DNA of 64,000 bases from Eudorina sp. 2006-703-Eu-15 (lineage: Eukaryota > Chlorophyta > Chlorophyceae > Chlamydomonadales > Volvocaceae), in contig BDSI01000008.1 in assembly GCA_003117195.1 (NCBI GenBank), positions 1,145,570 to 1,209,569 on the forward strand, in the 5' to 3' direction. The notes below the pieces were generated by a model that ran no database searches, was not told the DNA's origin, and saw only the letters and a program-made list of their open reading frames with translations. Numbering within the stretch: the first letter of the stretch is position 1; each line of letters opens with the position of its first letter. Made by a program: the position numbers and the translations under genes. Of the stretch, positions 1-24,200 are shown piece after piece.

Positions 1-40
1 CGGCGGCCGCGGGGAGAGGGGTGGGGTGCAGGAGGGAGAG

Positions 41-185
41 TGTAGTAGGTGGCAATGGCTTCTCGAGATGCTGGGACAGTGCTTCGCACTGTGTTTTGAG
101 GTGTGACGGGTGAGGGTCGGCCCTACACCTCAAATACAGTCCAAAGCACTGTCCAAGCAACTCGTGCCAGCTCTCGCCTACTACA
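41..185. mobile_element. Palindromic (head-to-head) LTR copy of a TRIM-type element
   Basis: The right half matches the LTR of the complete miniature retrotransposon at 18589-19083. The left half is the reverse complement of the same LTR's 3' portion, so the unit is one large foldback. It starts TGTAGTAGGTG, ends CCTACTACA, and is flanked by GAGAG on both sides (36-40 and 186-190), which looks like a 5-bp target duplication. The preceding sequence is purine-rich, so one GAGAG could be a polypurine remnant rather than target DNA. Confidence 0.6.
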
Positions 186-485
186 GAGAGGGGAATGAAT
201 TATACAGGCGTGTGATGGAAGACGGCTTGGGGACACGGTAGGGAGATGGGTTCACTATGCTCACAGGCATAATAATATCCATCATCGATTACTTTCCTGT
301 GCATTTGCATACGCCGGGGAATGCAGGGTACAATTGGTCTACCTGATTTCATAACCTACAACATTTGTCCAGAAACATCAGATATTTACGAATTTCATCT
401 ATTCCTATATCTATTCAATCTTAATTCCTGTTGATCAAGTTTATTACTTCCTCAAAGTCGATCTTCGATGTTTAATTCATTTTTC
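186..485. other. Non-coding interval, probably intronic or 5' flank
   Basis: This interval is visibly more AT-rich than the exons that follow. I see no open frame with family similarity and no repeat beyond the flanking foldback. Because exon 842-1120 starts in mid-protein, this interval is most simply part of an intron of the SPATA20-like gene, but that cannot be proven here. Confidence 0.4.
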
Positions 486-557
486 GCGATCGATGGGACT
501 CGAACCCACAACCCTCAGATCCGAAGTCTGATGCGCTATCCATTGCGCCACGACCGC
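486..557 (-). tRNA. trnR-UCG: tRNA-Arg (anticodon UCG)
   Basis: A 72-nt intronless cloverleaf on the minus strand. The acceptor arms GCGGTCG and CGATCGC pair over 7 bp with one G-U. The anticodon stem is TCAGA/TCTGA with loop CTTCGGA, giving anticodon TCG, which reads the arginine codon CGA. The A box (GTGGCGCAATGGA) and B box (GGTTCGAGTCC) are intact. I see no T4 run in the ~45 nt after the 3' end, so the Pol III terminator is not obvious. It lies antisense to the neighbouring protein gene, upstream of its first visible exon. Confidence 0.93.
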
Positions 558-841
558 TGAATGGATGACAATGAATTTGAATGCATCAATAGGTGGTCTG
601 CTGTCCGCGTGTCTGGAAATCCCCCGCCCCTCCCCGCACTCCTCTTAACCTCTCGCCCACGACTCATCTTGGCCCCCATCGCGCCCGTTGATTCTCCACA
701 ACGGAGGTCGAAATCCAAATCGGATCCATGCCATCAAACTCCCATCTACGCCCTCTCCGAAACTCAACACATCACGACCACCACATTGGACACATCGACC
801 CACGGGCCACACGGGCGGGTTCCTCTCTCTCCCACTCGCAG

Positions 842-12716
<11,875 letters not shown>

Positions 12717-15239
12717 GGGCCTGTGCGGCAGGGCGCACGGCACTTAAGGCACACGCCGGCGAACTAACAAGGTGCCAACACGTGCGTGTTTCTCAGGCCG
12801 AATGTGCGCCAATGACCGGTCACTGGTGCTGCGTCTATGTGGCGTTAGTTGTAGTCGATCCTGGGTGCCGCGTGGAGCGATGGAGGCGGGGTCGGTCGGT
12901 CGGTCGTGCCATTTTTTTCGCCAATGCAGGCTGTTTGGATCGCGTGTTGTTTTCCTCCCTGGCGGGAGAGCCAGGGCCGCGAGCTTGGCCGCCTTCCTCA
13001 AGCTTTGAGGGGCAGAAGCAGCCGCGGCCCCATGCTCTATCAAAACAACGTAATGCAGTAGGTTAGATGCCAGTAGTACGCATGGTTGAGCCGGCGATGG
13101 TGCGCGTAGTTGATTTGGGTAGGGCATCACGTACGGCCGCTTCTGTTGACTGTCATGTCGCGAGTAGGCAGAGGAAGACCCCCCGCGATAAGCCCGCTTA
13201 GGCCCCTTCTTATGGGGTTGTTGTATGTCAGAAGTCAGTGGAGCCCAAGTAAGCCGTTGGGTAAGGTTGGGTGCGGAGGCGTTGTTTGGGGGGCCACAGT
13301 CCAGAGGCCGTGCGCCGCCTTGGAGAGTGCAGCAGGACGGCAGTGTGTGGTCGGTCTTGTTTGATGCTGGCAGCATACATTACATTACAGATCTCATCGT
13401 ACATAGATCCTCGTCCATCGAAGGGGCCCTCGATTTCGTTTTTGGTCAGGGGCTGGATGCGTGATCCGTTTTGGCTGGACGTCGTGGTCGGTGCGCCGTC
13501 GGTGGACACAGCTGCTTATACCGTGCGTTTGACTTGCACCGGAACACAGACCCTTTATCCCCGTTTAAGGCAGGCATGTTTCCTTCATTTCACGAATGCT
13601 GGGCTTGAACCCATGCCTGCCGTTGAGCGGAAGTGAGTTGATATGTTATCCTATGATACTTCTGTTCGAGTGCACACTGCTTCAGAACTTGCAGCAGGCC
13701 AGCAACTGCACCGGTTGAGAACGTCGATCGACTTGATTGACTGGCACGAAAACACACGACATGTTAACGTGTACAACCAAAAAATTCCTCGCGGCATGGT
13801 TATGTGCGACGGCGCGCGCAGATTTCTCGTTCCGCGAAATCTGAAACACGGTCTCCTGAATTGAAAAACACGAGGCTGATTTCCAGAGAGGAGTTGCAGG
13901 TTCACTCGCGCTTTGGGCTCTACCCTCTACGCCCAAACATGCTTGTTTCGCTGTTTGAATTAACTATTGGTACGGACAACCATCCCATGATATATTTTGT
14001 CAGATTGGTACTACCAGAAGAGATATACTGTTTGTACTGTTTGTAATTTGTATGAGCACAGTTACTTTATTCTACTTCAACATAACAAACAATGCATGAA
14101 TGACAATGGAAGCTTGACCCGTCAGTCAACATTGATGCAAAATTGCAAACGTCTTCGCCTGTTGTAGCTTAATAATAATTTTGGAGCAAAATGTTCGTTT
14201 ATATGCCCAAATTTTATTTCTATGGCGCACGCTGACGTTCTCCACAGATCCACCCGCTCGAATATCCACGGTTCCACATTGCGCGCCCATGCAACCAAAT
14301 GCGTTTGAGAGTCTTGCAAGTCGTCAGTATTTCCAGTTAAACTATTGAAAATCTCCGAGAATGGTTCGGCTGTCCGACATCGAATAGGCGGCCTTCCGAC
14401 GCAGGTAACCGCGGTTACCGTGATGGACTACATAGCAGACGGCGCGTGTAGGTGTGGGTGGGTGGGCTGGTGGTTTGATCGGGCGGGCAGGCCTTGAAGC
14501 TTGGGTGGGCACGCGCACGCGTTGATTGCTTGCATTAGGGCATGAGGGCATGGTTGGGCAGACGTGAAGAGCGCATGACGGGATTGACGGGTTGTCAAAC
14601 ACGCACACAGAGGGTAGGCGATGTAGCCTGTGGAGACGACCATGAGGAGGCTCGGCAGCCCAACCATATCAGATCGGGCTGGCAAGCTGCCTGCTGAGAG
14701 AGGATTTTAAAAAATGCATGCATGGCCTGCACGTTCGTGCCCTTGACCACCCTTACTAACTGCCATACTTACGCAGGTAGACAATCCTGTTCGCCGTAAC
14801 TTGCGCGCCTCTACTATGTAGCCATAAATCCATTGGCCGGGAGTATGCCGTGGGCTGTATGCTTATGGGAGCTAGCGGCCTTACTCAGGAGAGTAAAAAA
14901 CGTCAGGTGCGTGGGTGCATTGGCGGGCGGGCAGCATGCCGCTGTTAGAGGGCTGAATGAATAAGTTGATGGGGCATCAGACTCGCTCGCTGCCTACCTA
15001 GAGACTTGGGTGCGTGCAAAGCAGGCTAAGCAGGCCACTGGATGGTCGAACATACATGGTCAGGCATTGACGTCCATGAATGGCTAGATAATCTGAACAT
15101 CTAGACGAGCGGTCAGTTGGTCATTGCAGCACATGGGCAGAAACGTGGAGGCCTTGGACTATGGAAAATTGCTTGAGTATGCCAGGTTATTCTGGGCAGT
15201 TGGTCTGTCAGGATCTGTCCGATCTGAAGAAGAAAGCCA
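12717..15239. other. Intergenic, no gene recognised
   Basis: Mixed composition. Short frames occur on both strands, but none shows a domain, a splice-consistent series or a composition like the neighbouring exons. It presumably contains the 3' untranslated region of the SPATA20-like gene in its first few hundred bases. Confidence 0.5.
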
Positions 15240-15620
15240 GCGAGATACCATTATATAATAAGAATAATAAAGAAATAATAAAATAATGCTAAGAGTGATA
15301 GATATTAACATCAACATAAATGTAAAAGAACTTCTGAATCATGAAAGGAAGTAATTTTAAATTAAAACGTAATAACAATAATAAAATAATAATAATAACA
15401 ATAAAATATAAAACAAATGAATATTACAAATGAAAAACATAATAATAGTAATAATGATTGGGGTGGAGAGGTAATATATATTATAGTAGAGTATAATGAT
15501 GGATGGTATAGTGGCATTTAGCAATAATAATGAACGCAATAATAGTAGTCATACTGATATGATATTATATAAGCATAATATATTAATTAACAATGATAAC
15601 TATAGCATTAGTTGTAAAAG
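15240..15620. other. AT-rich island with ATA/AAT runs
   Basis: Dominated by AATAAT and TATAT strings, in sharp contrast to the GC-rich genes. Similar islands occur near 20000-20200, 26540-26720, 30180-30460 and 34200-34600. No coding signal is seen. Confidence 0.8.
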
Positions 15621-17559
15621 TACTACCAGTAAGGGTAACAGTACGCTGTCCGCAATTTCGTTGACTATAACATGAAAACATCTATCTGTACGGTCGTTCT
15701 ATTACCTCTTGCGCCCCAACTCGGCTGCAATCCTTGGGCCTGTGCAGCGTAACATCGTTTGTTTCGTTGTCATTATTCTAAAGGGTGCGTGTTCTCCAGC
15801 GCGGATATAGGTAGAGGGGCGAGTTTTTGGATGCAGCGATGTTTACCTGGCGGGTCTATGCCTAGCGTGTGTGTAAGATATATAGACGCGCATGAATCAC
15901 GGGGGGGTAGGATCCTCCCAAATAGAACCCACGCTTTAAAACGAAAGTATTCAACAAGAGCATTCCAAATCTGGTCTCAAAACCTTATTCTGAGTTGTTC
16001 TGTCATGGGCCTCCAGAAGTTTTCTTCACTAGGCGTCAGATCGAGGAGTTTTGCGATGATTATTGCTTTCGTTATTGGTTACATGACTTACTACTGGCTT
16101 TGGGTATGCCGGCGTGGTACTGGGTGAAGGAGCCAGTGGTGGTGGTCTAATGAGGTCGACGGGGCCAGGGAGGAGCTAGGATTGGCGGCAGAGGTAGCTA
16201 GTGGCGACACCGCAGAGGGGGCGAGGGCAGGCGGCAGAGAAAGTCACGGGGGCGAGGGCAGGCGGCAGAGAAAGTCACGGCGGCAACTGCTGGCGAGGTA
16301 GGCCAAACAAGGGGCGAAGGGAGGTCACAGAGGGAATATTAATGGGGAAGCCGCGGATACATTATGTCACCACGCACAGCAGCCACGCACGCCTTCACAA
16401 CCCAAGTGACATTAGTGACATACGTAGAGATAGCTAGGAAAATTAAGACGATACAACAACAGCAGCAGTCCTCCAGCGAGCAAACCACATGGACTTGTAC
16501 TTGAGATTACTACCGATATGTATATATGGAAGACCCCTATCAAACACGAACACGCAGGTACATTATGACCAACAGCAATCAGCGAGCCGGGACTGTAATA
16601 ATGAAGGCCGTGTATACTCAGTGTCACGGCTGTGTATCACACGGCCGTGTATGCAAAAATACCCGGATAGGCTATTATCCGAGGGTGTAGACACTATATA
16701 TATTTAGCAGGTGCCGCATTCCAGTTCGTACAGCGCCCGCCACTGTGTTGAGGACGTGCGTGGAACACTACCCTTCCGTCAAGAAGCTGGCAGCTGGGTC
16801 TTTGCGGCAATCACCTACTGTGTGTAAGAAACGATTGTCGACATCGAATGTCACCAGCAGCAATCTGTCGGGCATGTATGACAACTAGCCAGCCATGTGT
16901 GCATGCGTGCCGCTGTTCCTTGCTTTGAATCGCACCCTACAAACCAACACGCCAGCTTTCGGCAAATAAAAATATCTATATATATATAGATATTATAACC
17001 CAACAATCAAGCGCCCATATAGTCGACCTACTGCAAACGGCGCGGAATGTATAGGGCGCCGCGGGGCCTTGATTTCCATCATGGCTGCGCGCCCAAAACC
17101 ACGCGACTGCGTGCTGGTGCTTACTTGGCCAAGCTATCGATTAACAAGTGCAACCCACAAACTACCACGCATGCCATAAGGGGTGAACGGAGAGCCTTTA
17201 TTATAACACTCGCCGGACCTGCCCCACCATTGGTTCAGCGAGCACGAAACCAATCACGCACCAAGAACGGAAGAATCCAGCGCAGGCGTTCCGCTTTGTA
17301 ATAATAACGGACGCGCAACCAGAGTCGACACGCAAGACACGTGATTTGACCAGTCAACGCATCGCATCGCTCGTCACACTACTGCCGCCGCTGATGCGTG
17401 CGTCCAGACATTGCCCATCTATCTCCGCATAACCCGTACCTCATCCGTCCGTGCCAGGGCATACATGAAACGGGCTTTGATGGCAATGCTTCAGTCAAGC
17501 CAGCCACCAATGGCACCAAGAGACAATGACTGGCTGTCAGCTCGCATCAGTGGATATTA
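15621..17559. other. Intergenic, no gene recognised
   Basis: A direct repeat of about 33 bp (GGGGGCGAGGGCAGGCGGCA core) occurs near 16217-16280. A 122-codon frame at 15759-16127 has no recognisable features. No RNA gene is seen. Confidence 0.5.
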
Positions 17560-17599
17560 TTTAGGATGTTATTATTAAGGATCAGTGGTTGTTGCGAGC

Positions 17600-18060
17600 T
17601 CGCCCAAGTGCTATCATGCAACGCATAAACCGAAACGGCGCCACCATCCGGACAGGCTCCACAAGTCCACCGAAGCACACCCCGCACCCACCCACGCGAC
17701 CGGGGAACCTCCCCGTTCCTGATAACCAACCTCAGCCAGGGATAAAGCCCGCTCAGGGGGACTTTGCCGCCGGGGCGCCCCTATTAGCGAAACACCACCC
17801 CAGCCAAGACGGGCTCACGTCTCCGTCTCAGTCTGGAAGGCGACGGGGGCTCGCGAGCCACCATCAGGGGGCCGCCCGTACGGCCCCATTCACCGGGTCT
17901 AATACCTTCCTACCCTATCAAGGGCAACATTGGTCCATGTATCACACAATCCCCGTCCATCCGCGACCCACTATTCTTCGGTATGCCGAGCTCTGCAAAG
18001 TCGTAGAGCCGGCTACAAAATCCGCCACCGCCCGCCGGGCGGCCAGGCCTACAGTATTCG
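17600..18060 (+). mobile_element. Partial copy of the long-inverted-repeat element family
   Basis: Matches 62037-62314 almost base for base in long blocks (for example GGGATAAAGCCCGCTCAGGG and the GGGGGCTCGCGAG segment). It then jumps to a segment matching 62500-62560 (GTCGTAGAGCCGGCT). It is therefore an internally deleted relative of the element at 61949-63971. The terminal GGATGTTACAGCGG motif is degraded. Confidence 0.75.
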
Positions 18061-18208
18061 ACGTTTGACGCGGGGTACCATCCGCAATATATAACGTCCG
18101 CCTTGTATAAGCTAGCTACATTTACGCTGATCGCTATTTTCGCTTCACTGCAAATAAATATTCCTCACAGTGCGTGCTTGTTGCTGTTGTACGCCGTACG
18201 TCGCTGCA

Positions 18209-21200
18209 TTAATGGCCGTTGCCGCCGGTCCTGCCGTGCAGTATAGATATGTCGTACTGCCGTATGCCACCGTCCGCACACGCAGTAGCTATAGCCCGGC
18301 CGTTCGGGGCAAAGTCCAGCCCGGTGACGAGCCAGCCGCTGTGCCCCCAGAGACGCGCCACCCGAGTCATGTGCACGAAGTCGCTGTTGTCAAAAAGCCG
18401 CCAAACCACCACCGTTTGCTTGTGTGTGTTGGCAACGTAGCGCCCACATGGAGAAAAAGCCACACGGCCCAGCTGAGAATGCAAACATTTCAAGGGGCAG
18501 ACACATGCACGCGGATCGTTAATCAACCGTGGCAGATACTTTGGGGATTCTTCCGCAGGACGGCGCGAGGAATGATGTTTTTTCATCGTGTAGTAGGTGT
18601 CGTACAATGGTCGACACCTAAATATGGTGCAAAGCACTGTCCCAGCATCTCGAGAAGCCTTTGCCAGCTCTCACCTACTACATATGGTATCGAGACCAAA
18701 CCTAGGCTGTGGACCTAAGAGTCCCCAGTTCGATCCCTGATGACGGCGAAATGCGACCGCGCCAGTGGACGACAGTCTAGAGGTTCTGGAAAAAAGATAG
18801 TAGTGAGATGACTAGGAGAAGGTTACATGCTCGAAAAACCCGAATATTGGCTAGGCGCGTGTCAGTCCCGGGACACGACGTGACGTGGACCTCATCCACG
18901 GCTCAGGGTTGGCGATGGCGAGCATGGCTGGTTGTCTCGGGCCGAAAAGGGTCCCGGGACGGTCCCCTTCAGAAGGGGGGGAGTGTAGTAGGTGTCGTAC
19001 AATGGTCGGCCCTGCTCCTCAAATATGGTGCAAAGCACTGTCCCAGCATCTCGAGAAGCCTTTGCCAGCTCTCACCTACTACACATCGTTATTTACTCGC
19101 CTGGAATTCGTTTTACATCAAGGACGGAATGGTTGGGACACAATATCTATTCCTTCTCTGGGGGTCTCCGCCCCCGCCCGAGCATACGCTTCCCGGTGTC
19201 TTGGTGTTTCATGCTAGATACCTGTGCGCTTGCCCGCCCCGCAAGCCCGCATACGAAACCAGAGTTAGTTGAAGCAGTGCGGCACTCAAACGTGCACAGC
19301 CCCGCCGCAAGCAAGCACGTTTCAGAGCCCATCAACAAAAAGCGCTTGCTGAGGGAATACATTTTTTGCCCAAGGAATGAAGACCTACGGCCGGGCCCCG
19401 ATCCGTCCGTTCCTTTTGCCCGGGCCCCAAAAGCCTTTATTAAAAATCAAGAATCTCTAGGATCTATCTTTGAAGAAGTCCCGCGCCGCGCGAAGCTCTG
19501 CTCTTAGCCGTACGTAGTCATAAATGATTAAGTTAATGGCCGAAAGCAGACGCAAGCCTGCATGAACAAATACATTTAACAAATGGCAGCGAGTGACAAG
19601 TCCATTCATGCAACTCTCATGTCCCTGCCATCACGAACTTTTGCGGTGGCTGTCCGTAAACCCATAAAATGCACGTACACCTGGGCTAGATAGTGGGTCA
19701 GGAGTGATACCTTGCTTCATCCTTGATCCCTGTATCTGCGTGGGGTCACACTTATTCCGAATCCGGGTTCCTGACACAGCTTGCACTTCCTAGCTCGTTC
19801 CGTCTATTCCGTCCCCGCGTACATCCTGGTACGTTGCTGCGTGGGCCACTTTGTTCCGCACCAGCTTTACCTTAAACGAGGATGGAGGCTCTTTGGTCTC
19901 TTCCACATCAAGCACTTCCTGCACCGACAAAATGCCGTGCATGACACATGAGGCACTTGTGCTTAAACATTGTCAGTGCACATACAGAAGAATGAGAACT
20001 TTAGCATAACATGGTGATAATTGCAGTGTATATATTTATTTATATGGGACGATGAAACGATGTTATCAAAGTTTTGAGCATCAACATATTAACAACATAA
20101 TCCGGCATAAGAAAACCTAAAAACCTAAAGCCCTTGTTATTGATTGTTCATGCTTTTTTGTTATTAATTTTATTATTGAAGGTATTAAAATTTGCTGCAA
20201 TAACATATCAAGTATCAACCCAGCCTACCTGCAAATCGTATTTGCCACCGTCGGACCCCACTCGGTAGTTGTAGGTGCCATCCTCCTCATCTTGATCATC
20301 ATCATCATTATCCCTATCCCATTTGACCTCCCATTGCCCTGCAATTGCCCGCGAGCGCTGAATCACTGTCCCAAGTACGCCATGCACGTTTCGCTGCCAG
20401 TCTGGTCCGCGTGTGACGCGCATGCCCACTCTCACATTCCCTGGGGTGACCACCGCTCCCTTCTTTATCTGCATGAAAAGGTGGGCTGGACTCAGTGCAC
20501 AGACTGATAATGACAAATCTCGCATGGACGATGATTGATCTCGCTCCTTGGTGTATGTGTGTACCGGTATGTGCATCGACATAGAGATGACAGACAATGC
20601 ATTGTCAGAGCAGCGCAGTATGTACATAGTGCATAGTCTACGCGCGCTATCGAATATATGTGGTCGTATGTTCAAACATTCGTCGCTGGTACCATCAACA
20701 CTATAGCTTACTTCCACTTAATTGCACCATCCCAAGTATCCCACGGCAATGATATCGAGTACATACGTAGATAGTTGCGGCCACTGCACACGACAACGTA
20801 CATATGCATGAAACATTACGGTGTATAAATGTAATACATGCTCGGGACGTACTGCAACTGACCCGTACGCTTGGGAGGTTGTCGTCCCCTTGCACATCAT
20901 ACTCCTGTCCCTGCATGTGTGCGGCAGGTAGGTATAGGGATGGGAAGGGCAGCCGTGCATACATATGATGAATTACTATACTACATAAATATTATAATAT
21001 TTTCAATATATTATAATATATCATAATATAATAAAATGATTCTTAGTTTTCCGGGGTTGCCAGGGCGGGTATAAGCCCTGCATGTATGTACGTAGGCCAG
21101 CCCGCCTGCTGTATGGGGATTACCCGTTAACAGCGGGGGTTACTGGCCAGCCAACGCACTGTAAGCCCTCACATTTTTATAGGTAGCACCTAATTACCCT

Positions 21201-24200
21201 TCGATGTAACTTCCCGAGTTATGCGCGTAAAGCGGGTAGGGCCAATGGGTCAGGCTACATACCAGGAAGTGGTTTCGCGCGGGGGCCTGGTAACTACTGG
21301 TAACACGGATAGGGGTCGCAGGCGGATACGTGTGTGAACAAAAGACTCGATGCCGACTACTCCCAACCCCAAAATCGGCGGTCACCTTAACACACGCTTG
21401 GCCTTCGCAGTCCAGGAGTATCTTTCTTATTTTCATTCCTTTTTTTCTACTGGGCAGTACATACGGGTTTACTAACAGTTACTGGACATACAGTAACCTT
21501 CGTTCCTGAGTTGCACCCTGTGCTCACTTGGGGGGGAAGGGGCTACCCCAAGTTGGGCTGCCATAGGCATGCTTGCATTTATATATCTACACGCAATATT
21601 TGTTATTTAAGATGTTACAGCGGAACCAGCGGGTCATCGGTGACAGCTACCGGCGATAGCCGAAGCTTACACATGGGGTTCAGAATTTTTAGGGTTTCAA
21701 CAATTTAGCAATAACAAATGGTATATGTGGTTGCTGTGTGGTGAGGAGGTATTACATACTTTTAGGTTCAACAACAAAAAAATAAACATACATCAAAACA
21801 AACAAATATAATAATAGTAGCAATGGTTAAAAAGTATTATAATAATAACTAAATATGATAGTTATCATAATGACAATTATAATACCTTCGAGTCATCATG
21901 CTGCATATATGGCACCGTACCTCTTGGGCCCCCACTTTACTGCCACCCTCCGATGTGTGTAATGTAACGTCACCGTTGTCATAGCAGACAGCCAACATGT
22001 TACCCATGGGACTGATCCCCAGGCCAGTGGGGGTACGGCGATTCATACCAACGTCCGTCAGCATCACTTGGTAGGCTAGGTTTGAATCTGACACGTTGTG
22101 CACCTTGAGTGTTGTGCCTGACAGGCTTACAAGTTGCAGCAAGCCCTCACTTGTGTCACCACTGTTAACAAAAGCCAAGGCAACGACGGGCGTGGTATTA
22201 GGTGTGTCATGCTGCTGCAGGGATGCCCCGACAGCAGCTGTAGTGACATTGTGCACTAAGATTGTGGTGCCCTCTCCTCCACTGGCAAGCATTGTCCCAT
22301 CTTGTGAAAAGCATAACGCCAGCACACGGCCATCATGCCCAGAAAGGGAGCTTCTATGGAGGCTGGCTGACGACGGGCTATCCAGGTGCCACAGATGCAC
22401 GACATGGCAGCTTTCTTCATCAATGCTGCTTGCCGCAACATGCTTTCCAGTTGGACTAAAAACGGCAGAGGTGTTACTGTTGTCGAAGTGGCTGCTTCTG
22501 GTTGGCTTTTCTTCGCCGGCATTATTTGAAGCATTTTCGCAGCCGTTTCCAGTCGCAACCTTGCCATCCATGAGTAACATCATGGTTTCCCATGTGGATG
22601 TGCTCACGATTTTTATTGAACCGTCACGGCTGCTTGACAGCAACCGTGTGCTGTCAGCCGCATACGACACCGCCCACACCACATCCTTGTGCACAGCCTG
22701 GGTAAACTTGCTTGGCGAGTAGAAATCAAGGCACAGGGGCAGCTGCATGTTCCAGGGGCTGTACGATGATTGCGAAATTGAATCAAAACACGAGACCTCA
22801 TCAAGATCATACATCTGCACCGTGGCCGATTTTGGTGAAAATTGTGGCCAGCTCACAGCCACCAAATATCGATGCTCCCCGACAAATTTCGTGTAAACAA
22901 GGTTTGCTGGCTGTGGAAGCACTGATATGAGGCGACCCAGTGATACCTCCCACAGATCCAGCGTTTGTATATCAATTAATGTTGAAGAGAGACCAACTAA
23001 TGGGCCAACACAGCTGCGCGCCATTTGCTGGATGGAGCCAGGCAGGCCGTGAAGTCGCTGCAATGTGTTAGCATCATATACAGTTACCTCGTCCACAGCA
23101 TCGGTGTCTGAATTTGCAAGCAACCACTGTCCGTCACCAGTGTATATCACACGGGTGAAACCCTTGATGGAGGGAGAGCTGCTGCGCGGATGAGATCTGC
23201 AAATGAGTTTGCGGGTGCTTGTTGACCAAATGGCGATGCCATCTTTACTTGAGCAGGATGCAAGGTGTTGCCCATTCGGACTGAATAGTATATCAGCGAC
23301 GCGGCCAGCATGTTCCCCAATTTGCCCAGCATCGCTTGCATCCAGGCCCGGGCCCGGGCCCGGGCCCGGGCCCGGGCCGGAAGCCGCTGCTCTAAATGGC
23401 AGTTATCCCAAATCCAGGAAGCACAGGGGCCCCTGTGCTTCCTGGATTTGGGATAACTGCCATTTAGAGCAGCGGCTTCCGGCTTGATGCTGAGGGATGC
23501 AACCGGCCATAACTTCACATGACCACGTCGCCCACCACTTGCAATCTGAATGCTGTCTGAGCTGATGTCTGCACAGCTGATTTGCTCTCCATGAGTTGCC
23601 ATTACCTGTGACAGGAACTTGCCAGTTGGTAGTTCCCAAAGGTACACAGCATCAGTGAAAGCCAACATGCAGAAAGAGTTATTTACACTGATTGCCATTC
23701 GTTCAAGCTTGCTCGCCTTTGCATCAGGGGCAATCGTGGTAACTGGTGCTGAGATATTTCGCATGCTATACAATCTGCAGATGCTATCAGCTGTCAGAAT
23801 GAGTAAAAATGTGCCATCAAATGAGACAGTAATATTTTCAATTCGTTCATTCTTGGGTGAATTAAAACGATCAGAGAAGGCAGCAGGTGATTCTGAAATC
23901 CCCGACGTTACTGTCCACTTGTTGGCGGCGTGAGATCCGCTCTGCAATCGAACATCAAGGGCAGGCTCCACTGCCTCATGATTAGGTTCTATGCAAGGAC
24001 CCTCAACACCTGCTGGCATGTCTGCTAGACACAGCAACATCGCCATATCTCGCACGAAGATGGTATTTTGGTTCGATGTCACCAGAACCTTTCCGTCCGG
24101 TGAAAAGCACAAGGAACGCAAAGCATATGTACCAGATGTCCCATTCAGCACAGCGAGGCAGGCGCCCGTTTTTACTGACCAAAGTCGTGCTGTAGCATCG

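Larger units (their letters stand above)
18209..20468 (-). other. C-terminal MIB/HERC2 domain and last WD40 exon of the giant protein
   Basis: Exon 20468-20229 encodes a MIB/HERC2-type domain with VGMRVTRGPDWQ, GTVIQ, WEVKWD, YNYRVGSDGGKYDLQ in the expected order and a D/E-rich insert. Exon 19918-19871 is 16 codons. Exon 18472-18209 encodes two WD40-like repeats (LGRVAFSPCGRYVAN and WLVTGLDFAPNGRAIATA) and the stop. Joining the last exon to this gene is inferred: its acceptor is phase 0, as needed, and it would otherwise be an orphan. If the donor at 19871 is not used, the frame stops at 19790. Confidence 0.6.

Noticed and set aside
13590..13650. GGGCTTGAACCCA resembling a tRNA T-arm on the minus strand
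   Set aside because: The T-stem pairs poorly and no cloverleaf can be drawn around it.
15759..16127. 122-codon plus-strand frame with a hydrophobic C-terminal segment
   Set aside because: No family features, no splice-linked neighbours and no codon pattern like the real exons.
19790..19870. Stop at 19790 as the end of the giant gene
   Set aside because: Possible, but a GTAAAG donor at 19871 leads in phase to a WD40 exon (18472-18209) that otherwise has no gene. It is kept as the alternative ending.
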